Positions 25,579 to 34,489 of a DNA stretch of 64,000 bases are shown here, one piece after another. Source of the stretch: an uncultured Bacteroidales bacterium (lineage in GTDB: Bacteria > Bacteroidota > Bacteroidia > Bacteroidales > Bacteroidaceae); NCBI GenBank assembly GCA_902801325.1, contig CADCHQ010000004.1, positions 186,001 to 250,000 on the forward strand, given 5' to 3'. The first letter of the stretch is position 1; every line of letters starts with the position of its first letter. The notes under the pieces are model-generated. The model searched no databases. It was not told the origin of the DNA and worked only from the letters and a program-made list of their open reading frames with translations. The position numbers were made by a program, and so were the translations under genes.

Positions 25579-25659
25579 ATGCTCCAACAAATAGGAATTA
25601 TGCTTCCTCCTTGGACTCAGGGATTCCATCTGATGACGGTGACAATTATGGGTGAGTAA
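25579..25659 (+). pseudogene. N-terminal remnant resembling a YjbQ-family gene
   Basis: A 26-codon frame reading 'MLQQIGIMLPPWTQGFHLM' then 'TVTIMGE' and a stop. Its first 20 residues resemble the start of YjbQ/secondary thiamine-phosphate synthase family proteins, which typically open with a short strand and a '(R/Q)GFHLIT' motif. The rest of the gene (about 110 codons) is missing, and the MgtC-like gene starts just downstream. It lies 28 bp after jetD, so it may mark the edge of the inserted Wadjet block. The match is short and could be chance. Confidence 0.4.
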
Positions 25660-25685
25660 AGTTTGCTATTTTCGGTTTTATTCCG

Positions 25686-25693
25686 TATTTTTG
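25686..25693 (+). promoter_or_regulatory. -7 promoter element for the MgtC-like gene
   Basis: TATTTTTG followed by C. Transcription would begin near 25700, which argues for the ATG at 25711 and against the longer frame from 25663. Confidence 0.5.
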
Positions 25694-25710
25694 CCGAAGA
25701 TATGATTATT

Positions 25711-26358
25711 ATGGATTTTATACTTCGCATACTGGTGGCGGCCCTGCTGGGTGGCGCCATCGGTCTGGAACGCGGATTCCGTGCCAAGGAAGCAGGCTTC
25801 CGCACGCACTTCCTGGTGGCTCTGGGTTCGGCCGTGTTCATGATTCTCTCGGCGCACGGATTTGGCGATGTCCAGCTCTCTGAAAGCCAGCGACTGGACG
25901 TGTCGCGCATAGCAGCGCAGGTGGTGTCGGGCATCGGTTTCATTGGGGCTGGTACCATCATCTTCCAGCGGCAGGCAGTTCACGGACTGACAACGGCTGC
26001 GGGACTGTGGGTGACGGCATCGATAGGTATGGCCGCAGGAGCGGGGATGTATGTCATTGCGGGATTCACGACCTTGCTGGTGCTTATCGGCCTGGAGGTG
26101 CTGAACGTGCTGTTCCCGACCATCGGGCACCATAACCTGACACTGACCGTGGCTGCTGACAGTGAGGAGGCCGTAAAGACGCTTACTGACAGACTGAAGG
26201 CCGATGGGACGGGTATCGTCACTTACTCGTTGACCAAGGATGCTGAGGGAGGACTGGTGGTAAGGATGGAACTGAAGCCTGTCCGAAGTGGTTATGCCGA
26301 CCATGTGTTCCGCTTTGTGGAGGATATGGAGGGCGTGACATTGAAGGGGATAGAGTAA
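25711..26358 (+). CDS. MgtC/SapB family inner-membrane protein
   Basis: A 215-aa protein with four to five N-terminal membrane segments and a soluble C-terminal ACT-like domain. Family hallmarks are 'ALLGGAIGLERGFRAKEAGF', 'RTHFLVALGSAVFMILS', 'AAQVVSGIGFIGAGTIIFQ' and 'VHGLTTAAGLWVTASIGMAA'. MgtC proteins modulate F-type ATP synthase or adaptation to low magnesium in pathogens; in commensal Bacteroidales the role is not defined. Start 25711 (MDFILRILVA) is chosen; ATG 25702 is also possible. There is no Mg-transport ATPase gene nearby. It is followed 22 bp downstream by a rhamnosidase gene, probably without functional link. Confidence 0.85.
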   Translation: MDFILRILVAALLGGAIGLERGFRAKEAGFRTHFLVALGSAVFMILSAHGFGDVQLSESQRLDVSRIAAQVVSGIGFIGAGTIIFQRQAVHGLTTAAGLWVTASIGMAAGAGMYVIAGFTTLLVLIGLEVLNVLFPTIGHHNLTLTVAADSEEAVKTLTDRLKADGTGIVTYSLTKDAEGGLVVRMELKPVRSGYADHVFRFVEDMEGVTLKGIE

Positions 26359-26380
26359 CCATCAAAAAAAAGAAACGGAT

Positions 26381-28957
26381 ATGAAGAAAAGCGTAATTGG
26401 TTTGGCAGCAATGCTACTCCTGACAGTTTCTTGCGCGCGTGACGTAGAGAAAGGAAACGTGCGCACGCACGCGTTGCCAGACGAAGCGTGGGGCATTGCC
26501 GAGTGGTTGTCGGTGGCCGATGCACCTGTTGTGACAGGACGCGTCACAGACGGCGAAAACAATTGTTCTGCGCCTGGTGCCAGTTGGTTCATGACGTCGC
26601 TCGATAATGAAAAGCGTGTGACGAAAGCCTGCTGGATGACAACGTCGTTGGGTGTCTTCGAACTTTACGTCAACGGTAATCCTGTGGGCGAGGAAGTACT
26701 GCGTCCCGGCTTTACCCATCCGCTGAAGACTCGTCGCACTTTCACTTATGACATCACTCGCTTGCTGAAGCGCGGCAAAGGAGAGACGAATGTTCTCTCA
26801 GCTCAGGTCACTCCTGGCTGGTGGGGCGACAAGATTATTACCCCCTCGGGTAGTAACGGCATGTGGGGCACCAAGTGTGCTTTTCGTGCGGTCTTGGAAG
26901 TTACCTATTCGGATGGTTCCGTTCGTCGCTTTGGCACGAATCCTGCTGATTGGAAGTCCGGAATAGCAGGACCGGTGAAGCACGCAGGCATCTTCGAGGG
27001 TGAGCGCTTCGATGCTCGTCAACCAATGGGGTTCGACACGCCTGAAGCACTGTCTGTTCCTGAGATAAACCGCGAGTTCAAGGGCGAACTGTTACCTTCG
27101 CAAGGTGCAGAGATTTATCACCGTCACGATCTTGCTCTTCCCGTGGTTCATGCCTATGTCTGGAATCGTGTTGAAGGCACCACTAATGACGCTTACGGCA
27201 AAGTGATTGTGGATCGCGAGTACGATGCAAAGTCGATTATGACGTTGCATAAGGGCGAGACGTTGGTTGTGGACTTCGGTCAGAATGCCGCAGCAGTTCC
27301 CTCCTTCGTATTCAAAGCCGATGAAGGGACAGTCCTGACTTGCTTGCCTGGTGAATTACTGAACGATGGCAATGGTGCCAAGAGTAGGGGCATGGATGGT
27401 CCGGAAGGAACTGTCCACAGACTCAACCTGCGTACTGCCGACAAGCACATGCGTCTCGAATACACCTTTGGTCCTGCTGAAGGCTATGTCAAATATACGC
27501 CCAGAAGCACATTCTTCGGCTATCGTTACATCTCCCTTACAGCCACGGGCGACGTGAGCATCCGCAACCTTTGTTCTGTGCCTGTGAGCAGCATTTCCCA
27601 AAGTATGGAGACGGGCACGTTCGTGACAGGAAACAAGGATATTAATCAATTGATTTCGAACACCCTTTGGGGTATGCGAAGCAACTATCTGTCCGTTCCT
27701 ACCGATTGCCCACAACGAAACGAGCGCCAGGGATGGACGGCCGACACGCAAGTGTTTACAGGTACGGGAACCTACTTTGCCGACACGCGTCAGTTCTTCC
27801 ATAAGTGGATGCGCGATATGCGCGATACTCAAAGTCCTCAGGGCGGTTTCCCGGGTGTTGCTCCTATCGGGCAGTACGGCGATGCTGGTATGATGCGACT
27901 GGGGTGGGCCGATGCAGGCATCATTGTTCCTTGGACTATCTGGAAACAGTTTGACGACCGCGAGATTGTGGACGAGAACTGGGAGGCGATGGATCGATTC
28001 ATGAATCACATCAACGAAACCCATTACGATCATACGACGCTTAGTGGGGAGAATGGCAATTACCAATGGGCCGACTGGCTTAGTTACGAACCGCTGGAGA
28101 GTTGTGGCGGAGGAGCGTTCGATGGAGGACCTCGTCCTGAGGCTATCGTCTATTGGAGTTACCTGAGTGCCTGTTACTGGCTCATCGACGCTCAATCTAT
28201 GTGCGATATGGCAAAGGCCACAGGGCGTGATGCTCAGCGTTACAGACGGATGGTGGAGGACGCTCGTGTCTATCTGCGCGAACATTTCCTTACGCCAGAG
28301 GGAACTTTCACAACTCCCATCTTGAACACGATGCAGACGCCTGCCCTGTTTGCTTTGCGTTGTGGTTTGGTAAGTGGAAAAGCGCGTGAAGACATGATTG
28401 CTCGCCTTCGTCAGAACTTCAACGAGCATGGTGGTTGTCTGCAGACAGGATTCTTGGGAACTTCCATCCTCATGTCCACTCTCACGAATAACAATATGCA
28501 AGATGTGGCTTACGAACTGCTCTTCCAGCGCAAGAATCCCAGTTGGCTTTATTCCATCGACAACGGAGCCACCACGATGTGGGAACGCTGGAATAGTTAT
28601 ATGGCCGACAAAGGTATGGGGCCACAAGGCATGAACAGCTTCAATCATTATGCCTACGGTTGTGTTTGTCAGTGGTTGTGGGAGTCAGCGGCAGGTATTG
28701 CCTCCGACCCTGCTTCGCCAGGTTTCCGTCACATCATTATGCAACCCATTCCTGACAAACGACTGGGATTTGTCAAAGCCGAATATCCATCGGCGTCTGG
28801 CGTCATCAAGAGTTATTGGCGTTTCGATGGCGACCAGTGGACGTGGGAGTTCGAGATTCCTCAGGGCGCAACGGCAAGCGTGACTCTGCCTGGCGAAACG
28901 CAGGCAAAGATATACGGAAGTGGTAAGCACAAGATAAAGAAAACATTGACTGACTAA
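26381..28957 (+). CDS. alpha-L-rhamnosidase (GH78), lipoprotein
   Basis: An 858-aa GH78 enzyme that releases terminal alpha-L-rhamnose from plant glycans such as rhamnogalacturonan or flavonoid glycosides. The leader ends in 'MLLLTVSCARD' (Cys18), so it is a lipoprotein. N-terminal carbohydrate-binding-like modules include 'FELYVNGNPVGEEVLRPGF' and 'NVLSAQVTPGWWGDKI', followed by the (alpha/alpha)6 barrel with 'SVPTDCPQRNERQGWTADTQ' and 'DAGMMRLGWADAGIIVPWT', which carry the acidic catalytic residues typical of the family, and a C-terminal beta-sandwich. The frame is intact. A 430-codon antisense frame within it is a coding shadow. Confidence 0.92.
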   Translation: MKKSVIGLAAMLLLTVSCARDVEKGNVRTHALPDEAWGIAEWLSVADAPVVTGRVTDGENNCSAPGASWFMTSLDNEKRVTKACWMTTSLGVFELYVNGNPVGEEVLRPGFTHPLKTRRTFTYDITRLLKRGKGETNVLSAQVTPGWWGDKIITPSGSNGMWGTKCAFRAVLEVTYSDGSVRRFGTNPADWKSGIAGPVKHAGIFEGERFDARQPMGFDTPEALSVPEINREFKGELLPSQGAEIYHRHDLALPVVHAYVWNRVEGTTNDAYGKVIVDREYDAKSIMTLHKGETLVVDFGQNAAAVPSFVFKADEGTVLTCLPGELLNDGNGAKSRGMDGPEGTVHRLNLRTADKHMRLEYTFGPAEGYVKYTPRSTFFGYRYISLTATGDVSIRNLCSVPVSSISQSMETGTFVTGNKDINQLISNTLWGMRSNYLSVPTDCPQRNERQGWTADTQVFTGTGTYFADTRQFFHKWMRDMRDTQSPQGGFPGVAPIGQYGDAGMMRLGWADAGIIVPWTIWKQFDDREIVDENWEAMDRFMNHINETHYDHTTLSGENGNYQWADWLSYEPLESCGGGAFDGGPRPEAIVYWSYLSACYWLIDAQSMCDMAKATGRDAQRYRRMVEDARVYLREHFLTPEGTFTTPILNTMQTPALFALRCGLVSGKAREDMIARLRQNFNEHGGCLQTGFLGTSILMSTLTNNNMQDVAYELLFQRKNPSWLYSIDNGATTMWERWNSYMADKGMGPQGMNSFNHYAYGCVCQWLWESAAGIASDPASPGFRHIIMQPIPDKRLGFVKAEYPSASGVIKSYWRFDGDQWTWEFEIPQGATASVTLPGETQAKIYGSGKHKIKKTLTD

Positions 28958-28963
28958 CATACG

Positions 28964-29740
28964 ATGAAGAAACAGATTATGGATTTGCGTGTGACCCTGT
29001 CGGAAAGGGTAGGGGCACAATGCACACTGTTGAAAGCAAAGCCTGTCGAAGGGCACTTGCCTGAGTGCAAACCTGGGCAATTTGCTCAACTCAGGGTTGA
29101 CGATTCAGGAACATTCCTTCGACGTCCCATCAGCATACACGATGTGGAAGGTGACGAAATATCTTTCCTCGTTCAGGAGGTTGGCAAAGGCACACATTGG
29201 CTTTGCTCGCTCAAGGAAGGCGACATCCTCAATGTCGTTTTGCCTCTCGGAAACGGGTTCACGATCAAAACTCAAGGCACCCCCTTGCTCATAGGTGGAG
29301 GCGTGGGCGTTGCTCCCCTCTTGTTCTTGGGTAAGCGACTGAAGGAACAAGGTGTGAAACCTACTTTCCTGCTTGGTGCCCGAACAAAGGCTCAGTTAGT
29401 GCGTCTCGATGCCTTCCGTGAGGTTGGTGAGGTCCTCATTACCACCGAAGACGGAAGCGAGGGCGAACGCGGATTCGTGACACAACACTCACAATTATCA
29501 ATGTTCAATGGTCGTCAATGTTCAATAGTCTACACCTGTGGTCCTATGCCCATGATGAAAGCTGTGGCCAAGATGGCACGCGAGAAAGGTATCGAGTGTG
29601 AGGCTTCATTGGAGAATCGAATGGCTTGTGGCGTTGGTGCTTGCCTGTGTTGCGTGGAGGAGTTGGCCGATGGTCACAATCATTGTGTATGCACCGATGG
29701 TCCCGTGTTCAGCACAGCAGAATTGAAGATTGATAATTGA
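28964..29740 (+). CDS. pyrK: dihydroorotate dehydrogenase B electron-transfer subunit
   Basis: A 258-aa FAD/[2Fe-2S] protein that links PyrD-B to NAD+ in pyrimidine synthesis. It shows 'CKPGQFAQLRV' and 'FLRRPISIHDVEGDEISFLV' (FAD site), 'PLLIGGGVGVAPLLFLGKRL' (NAD site) and the cluster region 'RMACGVGACLCCVEE...CVCTDGPVF'. It is first of the pyrK-pyrD pair, 14 bp upstream of pyrD. Two oddities: DNA at 29489-29530 encoding 'HSQLSMFNGRQCSIV' carries a 13-bp direct repeat also found in an intergenic region at 32227, and the last residues 'LKIDN' come from an ATTGATAATTGATAAT repeat. Both look like intergenic repeat DNA read into the frame. Confidence 0.93.
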   Translation: MKKQIMDLRVTLSERVGAQCTLLKAKPVEGHLPECKPGQFAQLRVDDSGTFLRRPISIHDVEGDEISFLVQEVGKGTHWLCSLKEGDILNVVLPLGNGFTIKTQGTPLLIGGGVGVAPLLFLGKRLKEQGVKPTFLLGARTKAQLVRLDAFREVGEVLITTEDGSEGERGFVTQHSQLSMFNGRQCSIVYTCGPMPMMKAVAKMAREKGIECEASLENRMACGVGACLCCVEELADGHNHCVCTDGPVFSTAELKIDN

Positions 29741-29754
29741 TAATTTAGATTGAA

Positions 29755-30666
29755 ATGGCGAGTCTAAGTGTTAAAATAGGTGCATTGGAGTTGCGCAACC
29801 CCGTGATGACGGCCAGCGGAACGTTTGGTTACGGATTGGAGTTTCAGGACTTTGTCGACCTGAGTCGTTTGGGAGGCATCGTTGTAAAAGGTACCACCCT
29901 GCATCCACGTGAGGGCAATCCCTATCCACGTATGGCGGAGACGGCCAGTGGAATGCTCAATTGCGTAGGTTTGCAGAATAAGGGTGTGGATTACTTTTGC
30001 AAGGATATCTATCCGAAGGTGAAGGACTTGCCGACGAACGTCATTGTGAACGTAAGCGGAAGTACCATAGACGACTATGTGGAAACGGCTCGTCGCATAG
30101 GCGAATTGGAGTCTATTCCCGCTATCGAGCTCAATATTTCTTGTCCTAATGTGCGTCAGGGTGGAATGGCTTTCGGTGTTACATGCGAGGGTGCAAGCAG
30201 TGTGGTACGAGCTGTTAGGAAGGCTTATCCGAAGACGCTCATCGTGAAGCTCTCGCCCAATGTGACGGACATTGCCGAAATAGCTCGTGCCGTAGAGGCA
30301 GAGGGCGCAGATAGTGTTTCCCTCATCAATACCCTTATGGGAATGGCCATTGACGCAGAAAAGCGGAAGCGAATTCTCAGCATCGGCACTGGTGGTTTGA
30401 GTGGACCTGCTGTGAAACCAGTGGCTTTGCGAATGGTGTATCAGGTGGCTCGTGCTGTAAAGATCCCCGTCATAGGCTTGGGAGGCATAATGACGGCAAC
30501 TGATGCAATAGAGTTCCTGTTGGCAGGTGCTACTGCCATAGAGGTAGGAACGGCTAATTTCATCGATCCCAGCGTGACCATGAAGGTGGTGGAGGGAATA
30601 GAGGCGTATCTCGAGCGACACGGATTCCAATCTGTTAGTGACATCATTGGTGCTCTCGAGGAATAG
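29755..30666 (+). CDS. pyrD: dihydroorotate dehydrogenase B catalytic subunit
   Basis: A 303-aa FMN enzyme oxidising dihydroorotate to orotate, the fourth step of UMP synthesis, working with PyrK. Class 1B signatures: '[19 protein letters not shown]', '[16 protein letters not shown]' and '[17 protein letters not shown]', with the catalytic cysteine of class 1 enzymes, then '[16 protein letters not shown]' and '[20 protein letters not shown]'. A complete family-length protein. It is the last gene of the pair, ending about 30 bp before a hairpin terminator. Confidence 0.95.
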   Translation: MASLSVKIGALELRNPVMTASGTFGYGLEFQDFVDLSRLGGIVVKGTTLHPREGNPYPRMAETASGMLNCVGLQNKGVDYFCKDIYPKVKDLPTNVIVNVSGSTIDDYVETARRIGELESIPAIELNISCPNVRQGGMAFGVTCEGASSVVRAVRKAYPKTLIVKLSPNVTDIAEIARAVEAEGADSVSLINTLMGMAIDAEKRKRILSIGTGGLSGPAVKPVALRMVYQVARAVKIPVIGLGGIMTATDAIEFLLAGATAIEVGTANFIDPSVTMKVVEGIEAYLERHGFQSVSDIIGALEE

Positions 30667-30695
30667 GAGGCTCTGTTCTTTATCGGCAAATAATA

Positions 30696-30723
30696 AGGGG
30701 CTCCCATACATGTGGGAACCCCT
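30696..30723. terminator. terminator between pyrD and the convergent alkaline phosphatase
   Basis: Stem GGGG-c-TCCCA / TGGGA-a-CCCC (30697-30706 with 30713-30722) around TACATG, flanked by T-rich sequence on the plus side. Probably works in both directions. Confidence 0.7.
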
Positions 30724-30746
30724 ATTCCTTTCTGTCTGTTTATCTG

Positions 30747-32162
30747 TTATTCTGCGTTGTATCCAGCAATCTTAGCCATTGCGGGAGCAATCTCGATGTT
30801 GTCGATGCGTCCTTGGAAGACTTCAGTGCCAGGACCGATTGCATAAACAGGAACATATCCGTTGCTATGTCCACCGCTTGCCCAACTGATGTGTGCCACC
30901 TCGCTCAGAATGTTCTTACAAGTGTCGCAGAGGTCGTTGATGCGGTCGTTCACCTTATCACCCTCGGCAATAGCCTTTTCGATGGCCTCCCAACGGCGGT
31001 CGATGCGCTCTTTCTGCCTGTCGGTCAGTGAGATGCCACCGTCTATGCCCAGCATAGCCTGCAGTTGCTTGTCGACTTCCGTGCGAGTGAACTTCTTGGG
31101 ATTCTTCTTATACATCTCTCGGAGTACCCATTTTGCCTCGTCGATGCTTCGTGTCTGATACTTTAGCAGGTCGGTGTGCAGTTCGTAAGAACCTGTACCC
31201 ATAACCAATCCGCCTGTCTCGTGGTCGGCACTGATAACGATAATTGTTTCGTCGGGATGTTGCTGATAGAATTCGTAAGCCACGCGTACGGCTTTGTCGA
31301 GATCGAGGACTTCGTTGATGCAGTTCCCTATGTCGTTACGATGACAAGCGTAGTCAATCATTCCACCTTCGATTTGAAAGAAGAAGCCGTCTGTGCCCTT
31401 GCTCGAGAGGAAGTTGATGCCGGCACGCACGATTTGCTCAAGCGTTAGGTCATTCTTATCCTGATCCAAAGCGTATGGGAGATGGTCGCTTCCCCATTTC
31501 TCGTTCTTCTCGTCGCTTTGCAGCATGATGAGTTTCTCGGCTTTGCGTCCGCGCTTCATATACTCTTTATAGCCACCTGTCAGAATGGTGTACCCCGCTG
31601 CTTTGGCTTGTTCGCGCAGGGAGGATTCGCCTTCCTTCGTGTAAGGCTTATGGAAATCGGCACCTGCGAAGAAATCATATCCGCTCTTGCAGAGGTCCTG
31701 ACCAATCTCGTAATACATGTTACGGCTGGGTTGATGACCATAGAAAGAGGCGGGTGTGGCATGTGTGATGGCAACGTTGGTGGCTACGCCTACGGCCTTT
31801 CCCGATTGCTTTGCCCATGCGGCGATGCTTGTGCAGGGAGTCTCTAAGTCTTCGAGCATACCGATGGCTCCGTTCTTGGTTTTCTTGCCTGTTGCGAGTG
31901 CAGTACCACCTGCAGCAGAGTCCGTTACGCCGTTGGTGGCAGAGTAGGTGTTGACGAGTCCCACAACGGGGAATTCGGACATGAGGATGCGTTCGATACC
32001 TATGCGGCCTTTCAGTGCAGCCAGATAGGTTTCAGTAACATTGATTTGGTTAACACCCATACCGTCGCCGATGAAGTAGAAGACATACTTTGCCTGTCCG
32101 TCGGCCATAGCGGCGATAACCATCAGGGTTGCTACGAATAGCGAAAAGAGACGTTTCTTCAT
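30747..32162 (-). CDS. alkaline phosphatase, exported
   Basis: A 471-aa secreted alkaline phosphatase (PhoA superfamily), releasing phosphate from esters outside the cytoplasm. The signal peptide is MKKRLFSLFVATLMVIAAMA. Zinc ligand D33 is in 'FYFIGDGMGVNQIN', the nucleophile region is 'NGVTDSAAGGTALATGKK' (S82), and C-terminal metal ligands include 'FQIEGGMIDYACHRND', 'VISADHETGGL' and 'HISWASGGHSNGYVPVY'. There is an extra loop between about 330 and 430. It is monocistronic. No Pho-box could be identified by eye. Confidence 0.93.
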   Translation of the reverse strand: MKKRLFSLFVATLMVIAAMADGQAKYVFYFIGDGMGVNQINVTETYLAALKGRIGIERILMSEFPVVGLVNTYSATNGVTDSAAGGTALATGKKTKNGAIGMLEDLETPCTSIAAWAKQSGKAVGVATNVAITHATPASFYGHQPSRNMYYEIGQDLCKSGYDFFAGADFHKPYTKEGESSLREQAKAAGYTILTGGYKEYMKRGRKAEKLIMLQSDEKNEKWGSDHLPYALDQDKNDLTLEQIVRAGINFLSSKGTDGFFFQIEGGMIDYACHRNDIGNCINEVLDLDKAVRVAYEFYQQHPDETIIVISADHETGGLVMGTGSYELHTDLLKYQTRSIDEAKWVLREMYKKNPKKFTRTEVDKQLQAMLGIDGGISLTDRQKERIDRRWEAIEKAIAEGDKVNDRINDLCDTCKNILSEVAHISWASGGHSNGYVPVYAIGPGTEVFQGRIDNIEIAPAMAKIAGYNAE

Positions 32163-32247
32163 AGTGATATATTAATTACGAGTTTATATACCCTTTCAAA
32201 TCCTTTCCCAAGAAAGGTTTCAGTTATCAATGTTCAATGTTCAATGC

Positions 32248-33435
32248 TCAATTTAGTACCGCATCTACCAGCGCTTCCATCTGAGGCAGGTCGCTCTCTT
32301 TCATGCGGCTTCTGATGGTGACCAGTGGAGCAATGATTTCACAGTTCTTCATGCTCTCTACCATTTCTTTCATCACCTTACCTGCCGAAGGAGCCCATGA
32401 CCCGTTTTCGAGCAAGGCGAACTTGCGATTCTGGTAGTTCTTGATTTGCAAGTGCCACAGGAAGTCGTGCATCGGCGGGAAGAGTCCTGCGTCATAGGAA
32501 GCGGCACAGAGTACAAGGGTGGGGTAGCGGAAGGCATCTTCTATGGCCTCGCCCATATCGTCGCGGGTGAGGTCGCTGGTAGCAACCTTGGGACAACCTT
32601 TCTCTTTCAGCATTTCAGCAATCTTCAGTGCGGCCTCCTTCGTTCCTCCGTGTATGCTGGCATAGGCTACAAACACGCCTTCGGTTTCGGGCTCATACTT
32701 GCTCCAGGTGTCGTAGAGGCTTACAGCTTTCGTCAAATCTTCGCCCTTGAGGGCAGGACCGTGCAATGGAGCAATAGTCTTGATGTCGAGTGCAGATGCT
32801 TTCTTCAGCACGTTTTGCACCTGCATTCCATATTTGCCCACGATGTTGAAGTAGTAGCGTCTGGCCTCACACGCCCAGTCGGCCAGTGTTCCGTCGGCAT
32901 TATACAGCTCGTGGCAGAGTGCACCAAACTTGCCGAATCCGTCGGCAGCAAACAGCACTTTTTCCTTCTGTTCATAACTCATGAGCACCTCGGGCCAGTG
33001 TACCATTGGTGCAGCGATGAACTGCAGGGTGTGCTCTCCCAGTTCGAGGGTATCTCCTTCCTTCACTACAAGCAGTCTTGCGCTTAGGTCTTGTTTGGGG
33101 AAGAAGTTGGGAACCATCTTTGTTGCGGCAGCACTGAGCACAATCTTCATCTCGGGGAAGGTCTCTGCCATTCGTCCTATGTTGGCCGCATGGTCAGGTT
33201 CCATGTGATGCACGACAAGATAGTCGACTTTGCGTCCTTGCAGACCCTCGGTAAGATTATTCCACCATGCTTTGCTCTTACGCTGGTCGGCGGTGTCGAG
33301 CACAGCCACCTGCTCGTCGAGAACGAGGTAGGAATTATAACTCATGCCTTCAGGCACGTGATACTGACTTTCAAAGAGGTCGATGTCCAAATCATCAACG
33401 CCAATGTATTTAATCTTTTCAGAAATATTCATCAT
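32248..33435 (-). CDS. FprA-type flavodiiron protein (A-type flavoprotein)
   Basis: A 395-aa cytoplasmic enzyme with an N-terminal metallo-beta-lactamase fold holding the diiron site and a C-terminal flavodoxin domain. Ligands are visible in 'VVHHMEPDHAANIG' (H77, E79, D81, H82) and the later 'MVHWPEV' and 'ALHG' type segments ('IAPLHGPALKGEDLT'). The flavodoxin phosphate loop is 'VAYASIHGGTKEAALK'. Such proteins reduce O2 or NO to protect strict anaerobes. The electron donor (rubredoxin or reductase) is not adjacent. Start at 33435 (MMNISEKIKY) or the next codon. Confidence 0.94.
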   Translation of the reverse strand: MMNISEKIKYIGVDDLDIDLFESQYHVPEGMSYNSYLVLDEQVAVLDTADQRKSKAWWNNLTEGLQGRKVDYLVVHHMEPDHAANIGRMAETFPEMKIVLSAAATKMVPNFFPKQDLSARLLVVKEGDTLELGEHTLQFIAAPMVHWPEVLMSYEQKEKVLFAADGFGKFGALCHELYNADGTLADWACEARRYYFNIVGKYGMQVQNVLKKASALDIKTIAPLHGPALKGEDLTKAVSLYDTWSKYEPETEGVFVAYASIHGGTKEAALKIAEMLKEKGCPKVATSDLTRDDMGEAIEDAFRYPTLVLCAASYDAGLFPPMHDFLWHLQIKNYQNRKFALLENGSWAPSAGKVMKEMVESMKNCEIIAPLVTIRSRMKESDLPQMEALVDAVLN

Positions 33436-33475
33436 ATTTTTATTCTTGGACGAGCCGTCCGATTATTTCATTCTA

Positions 33476-33536
33476 ACTCTTAATTCTTAACTTTTAATTC
33501 TTAACTTTTAATTCTTAACTCTTAACTCGCGCTTTG
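33476..33536. repeat. AT-rich low-complexity repeat (TTAATTCTTAACTTT)
   Basis: Three to four near-copies of TAATTCTTAACTTT (14 bp) lie between the small zeta-partner gene and fprA. It is one copy of a dispersed AT-rich family that also occurs at about 9422, 11486, 34477, 51180 and 62790. Confidence 0.6.
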
Positions 33537-33544
33537 CGCTATAA

Positions 33545-33718
33545 TCACCATTTTATTTCGCTTGCCGGCACTTCACGCACTCTGCCTCCCTGACAGACGA
33601 TGAACGAAAGTCCGTCGTGCAGACCTTTGTTGAGCAAGCGGCGCTGCGCCAAGAGGATACCCTCGTCGATGCGTTGCTGCATGAGCAACACGTCGAAATC
33701 ATTCTTCTTTTTGCTCAT
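33545..33718 (-). CDS. 57-aa partner protein of the zeta-like toxin
   Basis: A 57-codon gene starting inside the end of the zeta-toxin-like gene (20-nt overlap). The protein reads from 'MSKKKNDFDVLLMQQRIDEG' through 'ILLAQRRLLNKGLHDGLSFI' to a short strand-like tail 'VCQGGRVREVPASEIKW'. The layout is one basic helix plus a beta tail with no cysteine motif. The overlap implies coupled translation with the kinase-like gene. The natural guess is an antitoxin or accessory subunit; it does not resemble the epsilon antitoxin. The reading is supported by clean codon structure and position rather than by a known family. Confidence 0.6.
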   Translation of the reverse strand: MSKKKNDFDVLLMQQRIDEGILLAQRRLLNKGLHDGLSFIVCQGGRVREVPASEIKW

Positions 33719-34310
33719 CTTCGGTCTTATATTTGGTTCGTAATTCCTCGAACTTATCTTTCTGTAGCACCACGGGTTCTTTGCCTAGTTCTCCGCTTGC
33801 GATGTGCTGTGTGGGGATGTTCGAGTTGTCGTAGAGTGCCCAGTAGTCGACGATGGGCATATACAGGTTGAAGAGGTTCGACAGTCCCCCTTCGAATCGA
33901 CGGTAGACGACGTCCGTCGGAATGTTGTGTCCTCCCTGACTTACACGCTTTGCTACGCGCTGCACAGCCTGTTCGGGTGTGGCCAGTGCGAAGAAGAGTA
34001 GAGTCACGAAGTATCCGCGTTTCTGTGCTTGCTGTATGAGTTTTACATACGAGCGTGTCGACAACGTTGTTTCGAAGGCGAAGGTCTCACCTTCCTTCAG
34101 CAGGTGTATCACGCGGTCAATCATCAGTCGGCCTGCCTGTATGGCAACCCCTTCGGGATGGAAGGGTGAGAGACCACGCGCGATCTCGTCAGCATTGACG
34201 AACTCGTGGCAGTCGAGCATCTCAGGCAAAACGGTGAACGAGGCTGTCGTCTTTCCCGCACCGTTGCACCCGGCTATGATGTAGAGGTTTAACTTTTTGT
34301 TGTTTGACAT
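33699..34310 (-). CDS. zeta-toxin family P-loop kinase-like protein
   Basis: A 203-aa protein with Walker A 'IIAGCNGAGKTTASF' (G14-T22), 'EFVNADEIARGLSPF' (substrate-binding Asp region), 'FAFETTLSTRSYVKLIQQA' and 'VQRVAKRVSQGGHNIPTDVV', all typical of the zeta-toxin/UDP-GlcNAc-kinase-like family in Gram-negative genomes. Zeta toxins phosphorylate UDP-N-acetylglucosamine and block wall synthesis; chromosomal relatives may have other small substrates. A 57-aa gene overlaps its 3' end. No epsilon antitoxin is present. Confidence 0.85.
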   Translation of the reverse strand: MSNNKKLNLYIIAGCNGAGKTTASFTVLPEMLDCHEFVNADEIARGLSPFHPEGVAIQAGRLMIDRVIHLLKEGETFAFETTLSTRSYVKLIQQAQKRGYFVTLLFFALATPEQAVQRVAKRVSQGGHNIPTDVVYRRFEGGLSNLFNLYMPIVDYWALYDNSNIPTQHIASGELGKEPVVLQKDKFEELRTKYKTEDEQKEE

Positions 34311-34489
34311 GATATCTTATCAATTGTTGACCCTTTCCAAACCTTTCCCCTAAGGGAAGCAAGGCTTTCGGGGAGAGGTCCTCATTCTTATGTAACTTCG
34401 TTCCATGACTTTTGTCGCGACTCGGCATTCCTAAAGCAAACTTTGTACTACTCTCGCTGCTCCAAAAGTTCATTCTTCATTCTTAATTC

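Noticed and set aside
27356..28648. 430-codon minus-strand frame across the rhamnosidase
   Set aside because: Shadow of the GH78 gene; no domain and no start context.
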